Source of the DNA: an uncultured Lachnospiraceae bacterium
GTDB lineage: Bacteria > Bacillota > Clostridia > Lachnospirales > Lachnospiraceae
Assembly: GCA_944381635.1 (NCBI GenBank)
Contig: CALWLY010000029.1
Location: forward strand, 1 to 37,247
Reading direction: 5' to 3'
Length of the DNA: 37,247 nucleotides
Part shown: positions 24,381 to 31,887 of the stretch, in pieces
How the letters are laid out: the number at the start of each line of letters is the position of its first letter
Numbering within the stretch: position 1 is the first letter of the stretch
Notes under the pieces: model-generated
Told to the model about the DNA's origin: nothing
Databases searched by the model: none
The model's input: only the letters and a program-made list of their open reading frames with translations
Translations under genes and position numbers: made by a program

Positions 24381-25091
24381 CTATTCCTCCTCATGCAGGC
24401 CGCCATATCTTCTGTCTCTGCGATTATATGCTTCCACAGCCTTTTCCAATTCCTGTTTGGAAAAATCAGGCCATGCACATTCTGCAAAATAAAATTCCGT
24501 GTAAGCCAGCTGCCAGAGCAGGAAGTTGGAAATGCGCTGCTCGCCGCAGGTGCGGATCAAAAGATCCGGATCCGGAATATTTCTGGTGTCCAGATGGTCT
24601 GTGAGAACCTCTTCCGTGATCTGTTCCGGCAAAAGCTCTCCCGCCTTTACTTTTTCCGCGATTTCTACCGCCGCTCTGCGGATTTCATCCCTGCCGCCGT
24701 AATTTAGAGCAATCTGGAAATGCAGGCCGTCGTTGTTTACCGTAGCCTTCTCCAGTTCCTCGATTCTTTGTCTGATATCGTCATCCAGGCGTGTCTTATC
24801 GCCTAAAACTCTGACGCACATGCGATTTTTTTCCGCTGTTTTCAGACAGGTTTTCATGTAATTGCGCAAAAGCTTCATAAGCGCATCCACCTCGTCCTTG
24901 GGGCGGTTCCAGTTTTCTGTGGAAAATGCGTAGACTGTCAGATACTGAATGCCCATTTTATAAGCCTCCTCGCAGATTTTCTCCACGGTTTTGGCTCCCT
25001 GCACATGGCCGTAATTGCGCGGCATTCCTTTGGCTTTCGCCCATCTGCCGTTTCCATCCAATATGATCGCTACGTGATTCGGAATCTTCAT
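24381..25091 (-). CDS. uppS: Undecaprenyl pyrophosphate synthase (cis-prenyltransferase)
   Basis: 236 aa from the ATG at 25091 (MKIPNHVAIILDGNGRWAK). The frame extends 7 residues further to 25112, but that ATG lies just before the AAAGGAG. It condenses FPP with eight IPP to give the C55 carrier for cell-wall glycans. Asp12 in LDGNGRWA binds the diphosphate; YLTVYAFSTENW and LIRTCGEQRISNFLLWQLAYTE are conserved. It is preceded by a 185-nt leader with elaborate potential structure that can pair with the ribosome binding site. Confidence 0.95.
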   Translation of the reverse strand: MKIPNHVAIILDGNGRWAKAKGMPRNYGHVQGAKTVEKICEEAYKMGIQYLTVYAFSTENWNRPKDEVDALMKLLRNYMKTCLKTAEKNRMCVRVLGDKTRLDDDIRQRIEELEKATVNNDGLHFQIALNYGGRDEIRRAAVEIAEKVKAGELLPEQITEEVLTDHLDTRNIPDPDLLIRTCGEQRISNFLLWQLAYTEFYFAECAWPDFSKQELEKAVEAYNRRDRRYGGLHEEE

Positions 25092-25102
25092 AGCACTTCC
25101 TG

Positions 25103-25240
25103 CTCCTTTCATTTCTGCCTGCCAAAAGGAGATGCTGAAAGTCCGGTAAAAGCCGCTGTACCTGTCTCTTACGCCGTCTGTTTTCGTTTCGGCATTCCCG
25201 GACAGGCACCTAAAGACTTTCCGGGCTTTACAACATCCCC
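25103..25240 (-). promoter_or_regulatory. Structured uppS leader, candidate translational switch
   Basis: Read on the minus strand: nested helices P1 GGGGATG/CATCTCC (25240-25234 with 25134-25128), P2 GAAAGTC/GACTTTC (25221-25215 with 25143-25137), P3 CCTGTC/GACAGG (25206-25201 with 25166-25161) and P4 GCCG/CGGC (25193-25190 with 25176-25173). A crossing pair AAAGCC/GGCTTT (25229-25224 with 25154-25149) would be a pseudoknot or an alternative. The 3' arm of P1 overlaps CTCCTTT (25131-25125), which is exactly complementary to the uppS ribosome binding site AAAGGAG (25109-25103). P1 formation would free the site, and its loss would mask it. It resembles no riboswitch class known to me. Confidence 0.5.
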
Positions 25241-25276
25241 TCGATTCTTTTTTATGTGTCCTGTGTTCTGTCTTTT

Positions 25277-25828
25277 TTATACTGTCATGATTTCTTTGGA
25301 CTTTTCTTCTACCAGCTTGTCAACTTCTTTGATATATTTATCTGTCAGTTTCTGGAGTTTGTCTTCCAGCTGCTTGATCTCGTCTTCGGAGACATCTTCT
25401 TTTGCCAGTTTCTTGAAAAAGTCGTTTCCGTCACGGCGGATATTGCGGATTGCAACTTTGCTTTCCTCACCTTTTTTCTTTACGTCTTTCACCAGTTCTT
25501 TTCTGCGTTCCTCTGTCAGTTCAGGGAAAACAAGACGGATCACATTTCCGTCGTTGGAAGGTGTGATTCCGATGTCAGACGCCATGATCGCTTTCTCGAT
25601 ATCTCTGATCAGAGATTTCTCCCAGGGAGCGATCTGAATCATTCTCGGTTCCGGAACTGTGATATTTCCCACCTGCTGAAGGGGTGTGGGACTTCCATAA
25701 TAATCTACTTTCAGTTTATCCAGTACGTGAGGATTTGCACGTCCCGCACGGATTGTAGCGAAATCTGAAGCCAGATATTCGCATGCTTTTGTCATTTTAG
25801 TGTCAAACTGTTCTAATCTTGCATCCAT
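25277..25828 (-). CDS. frr: Ribosome recycling factor
   Basis: 183 aa, standard length. Splits post-termination ribosomes together with EF-G. Typical segments are ASDFATIRAGRANPHVLDKL near the N-terminus, YYGSPTPLQQVGNI, PWEKSLIRDIEKAI, and the long coiled-coil arm RKELVKDVKKKGEESKVAIR. It starts 64 nt after the pyrH stop; the order pyrH-frr-uppS is canonical in Firmicutes. Confidence 0.98.
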   Translation of the reverse strand: MDARLEQFDTKMTKACEYLASDFATIRAGRANPHVLDKLKVDYYGSPTPLQQVGNITVPEPRMIQIAPWEKSLIRDIEKAIMASDIGITPSNDGNVIRLVFPELTEERRKELVKDVKKKGEESKVAIRNIRRDGNDFFKKLAKEDVSEDEIKQLEDKLQKLTDKYIKEVDKLVEEKSKEIMTV

Positions 25829-25892
25829 TGTTTCATCCTCCCAGATGTTTCTTTACTATTTGTGTTCCTTATTCATTCAATACCGTGCAGAA

Positions 25893-26588
25893 TCATACGG
25901 TAACCTTTGTTCCGGTAAAATTCCCTTTCACAGTGTTTACAATGCTGTTTTCTTCGTTCAGCCCGAATACCCACATAGGCATCTTGTTGTCCCTTGCCAG
26001 AATGGAAGCTGTCATATCCACCACCTGAAGGTTCTTGTCGATAACTTCCTGGATGGAAACCTCGTCGTATTTCTTCGCTGCCGGGTTCGTCTTGGGATCG
26101 TCATCGTACACACCGTCGATGGATTTTGCCAGAAGAATCACTTCCGCTTCCACCTCAATGGCGCGCAGCACAACACCGGTGTCCGTTGAGAAGTAAGGAT
26201 GTCCGGTTCCTCCTGCGAAAAATACTACCATTCCTTTCTCAAAATATTTATTGGCACGATCCTTGGAAAAAAGTTTGGTAAAGGAACCGCATTCAAACGG
26301 GGTCAAAATATTGGTCATCATTCCCACAGAGCGGAAAATTTCAGACACATAAATACAGTTCATGACTGTAGCCAGCATTCCGATCTGATCAGCCTTGGTG
26401 CGGTCTATATTTTCACTGGTGCGTCCGCGCCAGAAATTGCCGCCTCCGATCACGATGCCTACCTGAATCTTTGCATCCACCAGCTCTTTCACCTGAAGAG
26501 CCACTTTTCTGACAGTTTCCTCGTCAAATCCATGCTTCTTGTCCCCTGCAAGGGCTTCTCCGCTTAATTTCAATAAAATCCTCTGCAT
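25893..26588 (-). CDS. pyrH: Uridylate kinase
   Basis: 231 aa. Phosphorylates UMP to UDP (amino-acid kinase fold, hexameric). KLSGEAL (residues 7-13), the GGGNFWRGR UMP loop, the GMLATVMNCIY helix and LAKSIDGVYDDDPKTNP are family motifs. The usual upstream rpsB-tsf genes are absent; instead a divergent promoter region separates it from the plus-strand pilus-like operon. GGAGGAAAC lies directly before the ATG. Confidence 0.97.
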   Translation of the reverse strand: MQRILLKLSGEALAGDKKHGFDEETVRKVALQVKELVDAKIQVGIVIGGGNFWRGRTSENIDRTKADQIGMLATVMNCIYVSEIFRSVGMMTNILTPFECGSFTKLFSKDRANKYFEKGMVVFFAGGTGHPYFSTDTGVVLRAIEVEAEVILLAKSIDGVYDDDPKTNPAAKKYDEVSIQEVIDKNLQVVDMTASILARDNKMPMWVFGLNEENSIVNTVKGNFTGTKVTV

Positions 26589-26605
26589 GTTTCCTCCATC
26601 CTGCC

Positions 26606-26676
26606 GGGAATCTGTCCCGATTCCCTGCCCGTTTACTAAGGCAAGTATATCATAAACCGTGTTCGGAAAAAAGCAA
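26606..26676 (-). promoter_or_regulatory. pyrH promoter and leader hairpin
   Basis: Minus strand TTGCTT (26676-26671), 16 nt, TATGAT (26654-26649), overlapping an alternative TATACT at 26649-26644. The short leader contains a perfect hairpin GGGAATC-N6-GATTCCC (26625-26606) ending 17 nt before the ATG and just upstream of the ribosome binding site. Confidence 0.5.
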
Positions 26677-26755
26677 AAATTTCTATTAATGCATATTTTC
26701 CCAACCTGTGTTACAATAATTGCGTTAAAAACACAAACAACAGGAGCTTTTTTCT

Positions 26756-27742
26756 ATGTACAAACGGAGCTTTTTCCGGCGTCTTCCAGCAGGCCTTTTG
26801 ATCCGGAAGAAAAACAATCAGAAAAGGCCGTGTTTTCCCGCCTGTATTCTGCTTCTTCTTTTGTCCGCCTGTGTTCTTGCCGGATGCGGCGGTTTAAAAG
26901 AACCGGAACCCGGTACAGGCACCTGGAACAATACGCCGCAAGTACTCACCCCTTCTGCGGACGGCACCTTCACTTACGGAAACAACCGCATTCACATGGA
27001 TGCCTCCCACACGGACCAGGGGTATGTGATTTTGTCCTACACCGGTGAGGTGGACAAGATAAAAGTGCAGATCAGCGGACCCACCAACATTACCTACACG
27101 TATAATTTAAGCCCTGACGGGGAAGCAGAGGTTTTCCCCCTTACACAGGGAAGCGGAAACTACACGTGTTCCGTATTCGAACACGCCTACGACAGCCAGT
27201 ATACCCAAGCTTTCACCCAACAGTTCGAAGTGGCTTTGGAAAATGAATTTCTGCCTTTTTTATATCCGAACCAATACATCAATTACAACGAAGATACAAA
27301 GGCAGTGGCTCTGGCGCAGGAGTTAAGCGAGACCGCAGACGATGAGCTGGATGTGATCGCCTCTGTCTACTATTACGTTGTCACCAACTTAACCTACGAC
27401 TATGAGAAGGCAGAAACCGTCCAGTCCGGATATCTTCCCGATATCGACGATACCCTTGCCACAAAAACCGGCATCTGCTTTGACTATGCGGCTCTGATGA
27501 CCTGCATGCTGCGCACCCAGGGAATTCCGACCATGCTGGATATCGGCTATACCGGCGGAATTTACCATGCATGGATCAGCACCTACGTGAAGGAAAAGGG
27601 CTGGATTTACAACATCATCGAGTTTGACGGGCAAAACTGGAAGCTTATGGATCCCACCTTTGCTTCCACGGAAAACAGCAGCCGCAAAATCATGAAATAT
27701 ATCAACAACCCCGACAATTATTTTACAAAATATTCCTATTAA
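26756..27742 (+). CDS. Transglutaminase-like lipoprotein, first gene of the pilus-like operon
   Basis: 328 aa. Lipoprotein signal with lipobox LAGC, Cys44, after a long basic N-terminus. Residues about 60-165 are a beta-rich region. Residues about 180-310 are a transglutaminase-like (papain-fold) domain: catalytic Cys241 in TGICFDYAAL, His271 in YHAWIS, Asp299 in LMDPTF. Such domains act as surface cysteine proteases or cross-linkers. It precedes pilC by 13 nt, suggesting a role in processing or anchoring the pilus-like structure (inference). AGGAG is 9 nt before the ATG; a -10-like TACAAT lies at 26712-26717. Confidence 0.85.
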   Translation: MYKRSFFRRLPAGLLIRKKNNQKRPCFPACILLLLLSACVLAGCGGLKEPEPGTGTWNNTPQVLTPSADGTFTYGNNRIHMDASHTDQGYVILSYTGEVDKIKVQISGPTNITYTYNLSPDGEAEVFPLTQGSGNYTCSVFEHAYDSQYTQAFTQQFEVALENEFLPFLYPNQYINYNEDTKAVALAQELSETADDELDVIASVYYYVVTNLTYDYEKAETVQSGYLPDIDDTLATKTGICFDYAALMTCMLRTQGIPTMLDIGYTGGIYHAWISTYVKEKGWIYNIIEFDGQNWKLMDPTFASTENSSRKIMKYINNPDNYFTKYSY

Positions 27743-27755
27743 AGGAGCGTTTGTT

Positions 27756-28808
27756 ATGGTTTTCAAAAAACAGAACTATCTGACCAACCTGGAAATTGCC
27801 GCTTTCTGCGAACAGATGTCCATGATCTTACATTCCGGCATCTCCTCTTTGGAGGGAATCGCCATTTTTCGCGACGAGTCGGAAGGCTTCGGCAAGGAAG
27901 TGTTTTCCCGCATGTACGATACACTGGAAAATACCGGTTCTCTGTCAATGGCCATGGAAGATTCCGGGATTTTTCCTGCTTATGCCATAAAAATGACAGA
28001 GCTTGGCATGCAGTCCGGCAAGACGGATGAAGTCATGCAGTCTTTATGCGAATATTATACCAGAGAAGAGACCATCCGCCGCCGCATCAAAAGCGCAGTC
28101 ACCTATCCGCTGATCATGATCGGCATGATGTTTCTTGTGATCCTGATCTTGCTGACAAAGGTTTTGCCTATTTTCAATCAGGTCTACCGCCAGCTTGGCA
28201 GCGAACTGACAGGAATCTCCAGAAGCTTTCTGAATTTGGGACTTTTGTTAAGCCGCTACTCTGCTGTCCTGATCTTTCTGCTTGCAGCAGCGGCCGTCTT
28301 CCTTTTCTTCTTCCTGCGGCGCCCTTCCGGCAAACAGCGCTTTTTCAGACTTCTTCGCCGGATTCCGTTGTTTGCCCATATTCAGGAAGCCGTATCTGCC
28401 AGCCGCTTTGCCGCGGGTATGGCTTTGGGACTTGAAAGCGGACTGGATACCGACCAGAGCCTGGAACTTTCAGCCGGTCTTTTGACCGATGAAGTCATTT
28501 TAAAGAAAATCGAAATCTGCCGGGATAAACTGGCACAGGGCGAAGGATTTTCGGAATCTTTGGAGGAAGCCAAAATTTTCACCGGCATCTACAGCCGTAT
28601 GCTGAGTATCGGATTTAAAACAGGAGCTGCCGATCAGGTGTTTAAACGGGTAGCCGCTCAATATGAATCCGATCTGGATGACCGGCTCAACCATCTGATT
28701 TCCATTCTGGAGCCTACCCTTGTGGCCATCCTCTCTTTTGTGGTCGGCATGATTCTTCTTTCCGTCATGCTGCCCCTTCTGGGTATTATGTCCAGCGTAG
28801 GAATCTGA
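27756..28808 (+). CDS. Type II secretion / type IV pilus inner-membrane platform protein (PilC/GspF)
   Basis: 350 aa with two copies of the T2SSF domain: residues about 8-130 (FCEQMSMILHSGISSLEGI and TELGMQSGKTDEVM) and about 215-335 (FAAGMALGLESGLDTDQSLE, SIGFKTGAADQVF). There are three membrane segments near 115-140, 165-190 and 322-345. It is the polytopic platform that couples the cytoplasmic ATPase to pilin movement. AAAGGAG precedes the ATG. Slightly shorter than typical PilC (about 400), missing mostly the N-terminal extension. The gap of 72 nt to the next gene has no gene. Confidence 0.92.
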   Translation: MVFKKQNYLTNLEIAAFCEQMSMILHSGISSLEGIAIFRDESEGFGKEVFSRMYDTLENTGSLSMAMEDSGIFPAYAIKMTELGMQSGKTDEVMQSLCEYYTREETIRRRIKSAVTYPLIMIGMMFLVILILLTKVLPIFNQVYRQLGSELTGISRSFLNLGLLLSRYSAVLIFLLAAAAVFLFFFLRRPSGKQRFFRLLRRIPLFAHIQEAVSASRFAAGMALGLESGLDTDQSLELSAGLLTDEVILKKIEICRDKLAQGEGFSESLEEAKIFTGIYSRMLSIGFKTGAADQVFKRVAAQYESDLDDRLNHLISILEPTLVAILSFVVGMILLSVMLPLLGIMSSVGI

Positions 28809-28880
28809 GGATGACAGGAACAGGAAAGCAGAACAAGATAAATCCGGATAAATTTTGATTGTTCAGAAAGGATATTTTGT

Positions 28881-29204
28881 ATGAAACTTTTTTCATCCAG
28901 AAGGGAAAAACGCGGAAAACTATACGCTTCCATCGCTCTTTTTCTAGTTATTTTTTCAGCTTTATATCTGGGTTTGCAGTCTGTCTCCACCGTGACCGTG
29001 GAAGAACAAAAGTGCAGCCTTGAGGAAGCTTTGAGAAGAAGCGCCGTCCACTGCTACACCACGGAAGGCGCTTATCCGGAAAGCCTTTCCTACCTGCTTT
29101 CCTATTACCCGGTCATCTACGACGAAGAGCTTTTCTTTGTGGATTACCGGCCTGTAGCTTCCAATCTGATGCCGGATATTACGGTGATCGAGCTTCAGCC
29201 ATAA
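28881..29204 (+). CDS. Small single-membrane-span protein of the pilus-like operon
   Basis: 107 aa. A basic N-terminus (KLFSSRREKRGK) leads into one membrane helix at about residues 15-33, then an extracellular domain with RRSAVHCYTTEGAYPESLSYLLSYYPV, which recalls the Y-P-x-x-L element of GspG-type pseudopilins. There is no G|xxxxE prepilin cleavage motif. It may be an uncleaved minor pilin or scaffold protein. AAGG lies 9 nt before the ATG. Confidence 0.65.
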   Translation: MKLFSSRREKRGKLYASIALFLVIFSALYLGLQSVSTVTVEEQKCSLEEALRRSAVHCYTTEGAYPESLSYLLSYYPVIYDEELFFVDYRPVASNLMPDITVIELQP

Positions 29205-29232
29205 ATTTATTTGAGGATGGTGCAGTCTGATT

Positions 29233-29736
29233 ATGATGAAATTGAGACGTGAAAACGAACAGCATACAATCGATACGGTTTTTACTCTTTCCCTTCTCTG
29301 CGTCTTTGCCGCCACCGCTTTACTCTCTGTAATCCTGGGCGCCAGAATTTACAGGCAGGTGGTGACGGATACACAGAACCACTATACCAACCGTACAGCC
29401 CTGAACTATATCAGTGAAAAGATACGACAGCAGGACGGGCAGGGAAGTATTTCCGTGGAAATTCAGGAAAACGTACCTGTGCTTACAATGAGAGATACTT
29501 CTTCCGAAAGCAGCTACGTTACCCGGCTCTATCTCTATGACGGATACTTAAAAGAGCTTTACAGCCGCGAGGAAGATGTCCTTTCTCTGTCCTCCGGTCA
29601 AAACATTGTTGAACTGTCCTCTCTTTTTATGGAAGAAGTCACGCCCGGTCTGTTTCACTTTCAGGTGACCGACGAAACGGGAAACACGGAGGAGCTTTAC
29701 CTGACTGTCAGCAGTCTGGGGGAGGTGACCTCATGA
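29233..29736 (+). CDS. DUF4860-type membrane protein (pseudopilin-like)
   Basis: 167 aa. One N-terminal membrane helix (about residues 15-37, DTVFTLSLLCVFAATALLSVILG) followed by a helix with RIYRQVV and a C-terminal beta domain. This is pilin topology, but without a G|FxxxE cleavage site. Similar proteins (DUF4860, as I recall) accompany pilC in Clostridia. Weak binding site (GAGG 14 nt upstream). Its stop overlaps the next start as ATGA. Confidence 0.7.
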   Translation: MMKLRRENEQHTIDTVFTLSLLCVFAATALLSVILGARIYRQVVTDTQNHYTNRTALNYISEKIRQQDGQGSISVEIQENVPVLTMRDTSSESSYVTRLYLYDGYLKELYSREEDVLSLSSGQNIVELSSLFMEEVTPGLFHFQVTDETGNTEELYLTVSSLGEVTS

Positions 29737-30227
29737 AACAGCGTTCCTCATCCGGTCTGTTCCTTTTGGAACTTCTTTTATCTATTCTGCTGTTTGCCGC
29801 TTCCAGCGCTGTCTGCGTGCGGCTTTTTGTAGAATCCTACCTTGTAAGCGAAAAATCAGACAACTTAAGCCACGCCGTTCATATTTCGGAAAGTCTGGCA
29901 GCCTGTCTGCAGTCCTCCGGAAACCCGGAAGAACTCAGCCAGTATTTCCCTCAGATTTTACCTTTCTCTGACCAGACCGGTGCCTCCGCTTGGACTCTGT
30001 ACTATTCTGAGGACTGGGAGTCACTTACCGATGAAAGTGAAGCTGCTTTTCAGGCAATCCTCACCTTGTCCGGCTCAGAGGATAACGGAAATTTCCCTGG
30101 GACCAGCGCAGGCCCACAATCTGCAAATATAGCGATTTGGGATATGAATGCCACAGAAACGGACAATCAGACTTTGTACAGCCTTTCCTTTGCCTTTGAC
30201 AGCGAAAAACAGGAGGTGACACAATGA
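29733..30227 (+). CDS. Prepilin-like protein with cleavable N-terminus
   Basis: 164 aa. The short leader MKQRSSSG is followed by LFLLELLLSILLFAASSAV: Gly at -1 and Glu at +5 match the type III prepilin signal, so a prepilin peptidase should process it. The mature part has a hydrophobic spine, then a soluble domain with few Cys, rich in Ser/Glu. Resembles PulI/J-type minor pseudopilins. Overlaps the DUF4860 gene by 4 nt and the next gene by 4 nt; GGAGG lies 6 nt before the ATG. No prepilin peptidase is encoded in the window. Confidence 0.75.
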   Translation: MKQRSSSGLFLLELLLSILLFAASSAVCVRLFVESYLVSEKSDNLSHAVHISESLAACLQSSGNPEELSQYFPQILPFSDQTGASAWTLYYSEDWESLTDESEAAFQAILTLSGSEDNGNFPGTSAGPQSANIAIWDMNATETDNQTLYSLSFAFDSEKQEVTQ

Positions 30228-30604
30228 AAAACAGAAAAGCACCTTTTGTGCAGATTGGGATTCCTTCCCTTTTAGTAATTTTCATTCTTCTCTGTCTTGT
30301 GACTTTTGCCGCCCTGTCTTATGTGACTGCTGCCAACGACTATTCCCTAAGTCAAAAGACCGCGGAACGGATTTCCGATTATTATGCAGCTGACGCAAAA
30401 GCAAGGGAAACTCTGGCTGCTATGATACAGGATGCCGGACAAACACCGGACACCGATTCCCTTTCCTTTTCCGTTCCCATCGATGAAAAGCAAAGCCTGG
30501 CGGTGGAAGCGGTCCGGGAAGGAGATTCTTTTACCGTGACACGCTGGCAGGTTGTCACCGAAGGCGAGTGGAATCCGGATGATTCTCTTCCTGTTTTTCA
30601 GTGA
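30224..30604 (+). CDS. Small membrane protein, PulK/PilX-like position
   Basis: 126 aa. N-terminal membrane helix (about residues 12-37, IPSLLVIFILLCLVTFAALSYV) followed by an extracellular helical segment TAANDYSLSQKTAERISDYY and a beta tail. Position after the prepilin-like gene and the N-terminal design match GspK/PilX minor components, though it is much shorter than GspK (about 300). The first gene start overlaps the previous stop; GGAGGTGACAC precedes the ATG. Confidence 0.65.
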   Translation: MKNRKAPFVQIGIPSLLVIFILLCLVTFAALSYVTAANDYSLSQKTAERISDYYAADAKARETLAAMIQDAGQTPDTDSLSFSVPIDEKQSLAVEAVREGDSFTVTRWQVVTEGEWNPDDSLPVFQ

Positions 30605-30748
30605 AAATCCGATGCAGACTATACGGAAAGAAAGACTTTTTATAAAAAAGTATACGCATACACAGCATGGCAAAGTTTAAATCTGCAGACCTGTTCTGCA
30701 AAATATTTTTGCCGACAAAAATTTATATTGAAAGGGGACATGATTTCC

Positions 30749-31807
30749 ATGGATGTTATCGAATGTTTGAGAGAAGCTGTCGCCAACGAGGCCTCAGACC
30801 TTTTTATCGTGGCAGGCCGTCCGTTCAGCTATAAAAGAAATGGAAAGGTTATTCAAAAAGGCGAGCGCCTTATGCCCGCAGATACCCAGACTTTTATCAC
30901 AAAAATTTACGAGCTGGCTGTTTCCAGAGATATGAACCGCCTTTTGGAAAATGGCGACGATGATTTTTCCTTTGCCCTTCCCGGCATCGCACGTTTCCGG
31001 GTCAGCACCTATCGCCAGCGCGGTTCTCTGGCTGCTGTTATCCGTGTCATCGGATTTCGTCTTCCAAATCCGGAAGATCTGGGAATCCTGCCGGAGATCA
31101 TTTCCCTTGGAAATCTTCCTAAAGGCCTTGTCCTTGTGACCGGACCTGCCGGAAGCGGAAAATCCACAACGCTTGCCTGTATCATTGACAATATCAACAC
31201 AAACCGGGAGGAACACATCATTACTCTGGAAGATCCGCTGGAATTTCTTCATTCCCACAAGAAAAGTATTGTCAGCCAGAGAGAAATCAGTTCCGATACT
31301 AACAGCTATATTACCGCTCTGCGGGCCTCGCTGCGCCAGGCGCCCGACGTCATCCTTTTGGGGGAAATGCGTGACTACGAAACCATACAAGTAGCAATGA
31401 CCGCCGCAGAAACCGGTCACCTGATTTTCTCCAGTCTGCATACCATCGGCGCCTCCAACACCATAGACCGTATTATTGACGTTTTCCCCGCCAACCAGCA
31501 GCAACAGATTGCAATTCAGCTTTCCATGACTCTGCAGGCCGTGGTATCTCAGCAGCTTGTTCCTACTCTGGACGGCTCCCGGGTACCCGCTTTTGAAATT
31601 ATGACACTGACTCCTGCTATCCGGACTATGATCCGTGACCGAAAAGTACACCAGATCGACGGCGTCATCTCCACCTCTGCCGGCACCTCCATGCTGTCCA
31701 TGGACACCAGCCTCCTGAATCTTTTCCGAGCCGGAAAAATCAGCAAAGAAACTGCCCTGACGTACTCACCGAATCCGGAAATGCTGAAGCGGAAAATTGG
31801 GATGTGA
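30749..31807 (+). CDS. PilT-type twitching ATPase
   Basis: 352 aa from the ATG at 30749 (MDVIECLREAVANEASDLFI matches the family's start); AAAGGGG lies 11 nt upstream. An in-frame ATG at 30740 and TTG at 30728 are alternatives. Walker A GPAGSGKST at about residues 132-140, Asp box ITLEDPLEFLH, Walker B VILLGEMRD, His box GHLIFSSLHT, and the retraction-specific AIRTMIRDRK near the C-terminus. The last motif marks PilT (retraction) rather than PilB (extension). It is the only ATPase in the operon, so it may drive both directions, or extension may be encoded elsewhere. Followed by a strong terminator. Confidence 0.92.
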   Translation: MDVIECLREAVANEASDLFIVAGRPFSYKRNGKVIQKGERLMPADTQTFITKIYELAVSRDMNRLLENGDDDFSFALPGIARFRVSTYRQRGSLAAVIRVIGFRLPNPEDLGILPEIISLGNLPKGLVLVTGPAGSGKSTTLACIIDNINTNREEHIITLEDPLEFLHSHKKSIVSQREISSDTNSYITALRASLRQAPDVILLGEMRDYETIQVAMTAAETGHLIFSSLHTIGASNTIDRIIDVFPANQQQQIAIQLSMTLQAVVSQQLVPTLDGSRVPAFEIMTLTPAIRTMIRDRKVHQIDGVISTSAGTSMLSMDTSLLNLFRAGKISKETALTYSPNPEMLKRKIGM

Positions 31808-31820
31808 GGATAATAATTAT

Positions 31821-31861
31821 AATGCCTGGACTTCGATGTATTAAAGTCCAGGCATTTTTTT
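31821..31861 (+). terminator. Terminator of the pilus-like operon
   Basis: 13-bp perfect stem AATGCCTGGACTT (31821-31833) with its complement at 31844-31856, 10-nt loop, then a T-run to 31861; 13 nt after the pilT stop. Confidence 0.9.
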
Positions 31862-31887
31862 ACCACATATTTTTACCGATTCAATCT

